Assembly: GCA_015680905.1 (NCBI GenBank)
Contig: CM027378.1
Location: 81,311,501 to 81,375,500, forward strand
DNA length: 64,000 nucleotides
Direction of reading: 5' to 3'
Source: Coptis chinensis
Lineage: Eukaryota > Streptophyta > Magnoliopsida > Ranunculales > Ranunculaceae
Part shown: in pieces, positions 62,458-64,000 of the stretch
Position numbering within the stretch: position 1 is the first letter of the stretch
Layout: the number at the start of each line of letters is the position of its first letter
Notes under the pieces: model-generated
Seen by the model: the letters and a program-made list of their open reading frames with translations, nothing else
Database searches by the model: none
What the model was told of the DNA's origin: nothing
Program-made: the position numbers and the translations under genes

Positions 62458-63524
62458 TGTAGGAAACTTATTCCAAAAATATACTTATTGTTAAGTAAAC
62501 AAGAAATCAAATTGATATAAACAAACCTTTAATATCAACAAACAAACAAACCTTTTAGTTCAACTAATGAACTTAGTTTACCAATGATTAAATCCGAGCC
62601 TAGTGATGATCACTATGTCCTTAAGACAGATTTTCCCCCTCATGGTGCTTGAAGGTAAGGGTGGAATTTGAGCTAAACAAGCCGAGCTTTACCATGCTCA
62701 AGCTCGGCTCGCTAATTACACGAGCTTTAAATTGAGCTCGAGCCGAGCTTAAACGAGCCAAGCCCAAGCCGAGCCCGAGCCGCTCGGTTATTTTACACTA
62801 TAAATATGCTATTTGAGCTAAACGAGCCGAGCTCATCAAACTCATTTCTTACACGAGCTTTAATTTGAGCTCGAGCTTGGCTCATATAGTTAAACGAGTG
62901 AGCTCGAGCCGAGCTTAAATGAGCCAAGCCCAAGCCGAGCTCCGAGCCCTCGGCTTAAATTTCACCCTTACTTGAAGGTTGATGGGAAACTGTCTCCCAA
63001 GATAGAACGGATTTCCTTCTATAGAAAGCTAGCACTTCAATTCTATAGAATCAACGAACACATCATAGTATTTGACTAAGAACAGAGGGAGAAGAGAAAG
63101 ATCAGAATCCTGTGTGATCTGGTGTGTCTTTCTTTCCAAATTCATCCATTATTTATAGGTGAGTGGTGCCACGCACTTCAGAACAACACAGTGACTCTTG
63201 GGAAAAAGTAAGAAACTCTTTGAAAAGTCACATGTTTTGAAATGACACACCATTTTGGCATAAAACACTGTTTCGAACCAGTGCCTATTTCGAAAGGTCA
63301 CACCTTTTCGGCATGATGCACTATTTCGAACCAGTGCACATTTCAGAAAGGTCGCACCTTTTTGGCATAATGCACTGTTTCGAACCAGTGCACCCTTTCG
63401 AAAAGGTTTTTATCACTTTACGTACTATTTCAAGAGAAACCCATTTCATCTCAAGTGGGGTAACTTGGGAAACAAATTACTCATTCATATCTCAATGGAT
63501 TTGTGCAAATCCATTTTTCTAACA
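62458..63524 (-). repeat. Right LTR of the inverted-LTR copia element
   Basis: Plus strand TGTAGGAAAC...TTCTAACA, the reverse complement of the left LTR. About 744 bp once the MITE and its duplicated target are removed from the count. Confidence 0.93.
62656..62970. mobile_element. 315-bp hAT-type MITE inside the copia LTR
   Basis: Ends TAAGGGTGGAATTTGAGC and, reverse complement, TAAGGGTGAAATTTAAGC. Perfect 8-bp TSD CTTGAAGG at 62648-62655 and 62971-62978. Interior made of AGCTCGAGCCGAGC-like words. The other three LTR copies in the window lack it, which gives the empty site directly. Confidence 0.93.
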
Positions 63525-63529
63525 TATCT

Positions 63530-64000
63530 GTTATGATTTGTTTTAAAGTAGTAACATCTAGAATCACTACTTTTGAGTACGAGTTTCTTAAAACATCTCT
63601 CCTTAGTTTTTAAAACCAAAAGATACAAAAAATAAAAGTTATAAGTCTGGAGTAACCAAAATGATACCGGGTTAACGTATAATTTTATCTTCTTAGCAAA
63701 ACCTCTATATTGGATTGGATAGAGATATATTTTAAATGAGAAAACAAAACCAAACCAAACCAAACCTAAAACGAGGTGTCTCCAAACGAGAATTAAACAA
63801 ATAAAGTAACCCAAAGTGATACTATTCTCTATTTAATTATATATTTTTGCCTCCACCTCTCTATTTTGTCTCGATAATCTGATGTTAAAAGACTCAAAAG
63901 TTTCTAAAATTTTCTTTCTTAAAAAATTCTCTTCTCTCATTTAAATTTTTTCCCCTTCTAAATCTCTCTCATTTCTAAAATTTTTTTTTCATAAATGTCT
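63530..64000. other. Unassigned right edge
   Basis: AT-rich, with CCAAACCAAACC words near 63750. No gene or delimited repeat; it could continue the Ty3/gypsy remnant interrupted at 59836, but I cannot show that. Confidence 0.35.

Larger units (their letters stand above)
59836..63524. mobile_element. Ty1/copia element with inverted LTRs
   Basis: Fossil copia element of the same family as 30547-36362. Left LTR 59836-60575 is in plus orientation, right LTR 62458-63524 in minus orientation. Both outer ends are therefore TGTTAG, yet a perfect 5-bp TSD TATCT flanks the whole (59831-59835 and 63525-63529). Each LTR is followed on its inner side, after exactly 5 bases, by the same leader word GAGGGCCATTG (60581-60591 and, minus strand, 62452-62442). 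The interior holds a plus-strand RNase H tail (about 60870-61255, ending QVERLSRGMGLKPLR) and 3' UTR, then sequence of unclear origin. No other pol domain. Broken and non-autonomous. A hAT MITE sits in the right LTR. Confidence 0.9.

Overview
The window looks like nuclear DNA of a flowering plant, most likely a eudicot. It is AT-rich. It holds spliced GT-AG genes typical of land plants (two GPI-anchored lipid-transfer proteins, an F-box/kelch gene of the SKIP30 type, a U2 snRNA gene start with the plant upstream element). These sit in a dense mix of plant transposons: Ty3/gypsy of the Athila/Tat type, Ty1/copia, L1-like LINEs, MULE, hAT and MITEs. The species cannot be named from the sequence.

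Layout. 1-5827: a Ty3/gypsy element on the minus strand, running off the left edge; its 5' LTR ends inside a U2 snRNA gene (5824-5894, minus). 6234-6790: a 5'-truncated LINE with poly(A) and a target-site duplication (TSD). 8041-11.5 kb: the SKIP30-like gene (minus) with a probable 5' UTR intron. 12.5-16 kb: a possible spliced transcript (plus) with no convincing protein. 17700-19003: first LTP gene (minus). 19.3-20.4 kb: small retroelement scraps. 21.6-26.3 kb: a MULE of the ULP1-bearing type, decorated in three non-coding places with one family of palindromic minisatellite. 26351-29771: a terminal-inverted-repeat element carrying a plant-mobile-domain (PMD) pseudogene. 30547-36362: a Ty1/copia element with a 5-bp TSD whose gag-pol reads against its LTRs. 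37021-38184: second LTP gene (minus), a paralogue of the first. 38676-40523: a hAT-type non-autonomous element with an internal 578-bp tandem duplication. 41.9-48.5 kb: a nearly full-length L1-like LINE; 49.1-51.0 kb: a second LINE fragment. 51181 to about 59.8 kb: Ty3/gypsy remnants in both orientations. 59836-63524: a Ty1/copia element whose two LTRs are inverted yet flanked by a perfect 5-bp TSD; it contains a 315-bp hAT MITE.

The host genes are few: the SKIP30-like gene (SCF ubiquitin ligase adaptor, here with a frameshift), two xylogen/LTPG-type lipid-transfer genes that are probably an old tandem pair pushed apart by insertions, and a U2 snRNA gene broken by a retroelement. The most unusual observations are the inverted-LTR copia element, the copia element with its interior reversed, the palindromic minisatellite shared by the MULE flanks and MULE intron, and the U2 gene cut at about nucleotide 67-71.
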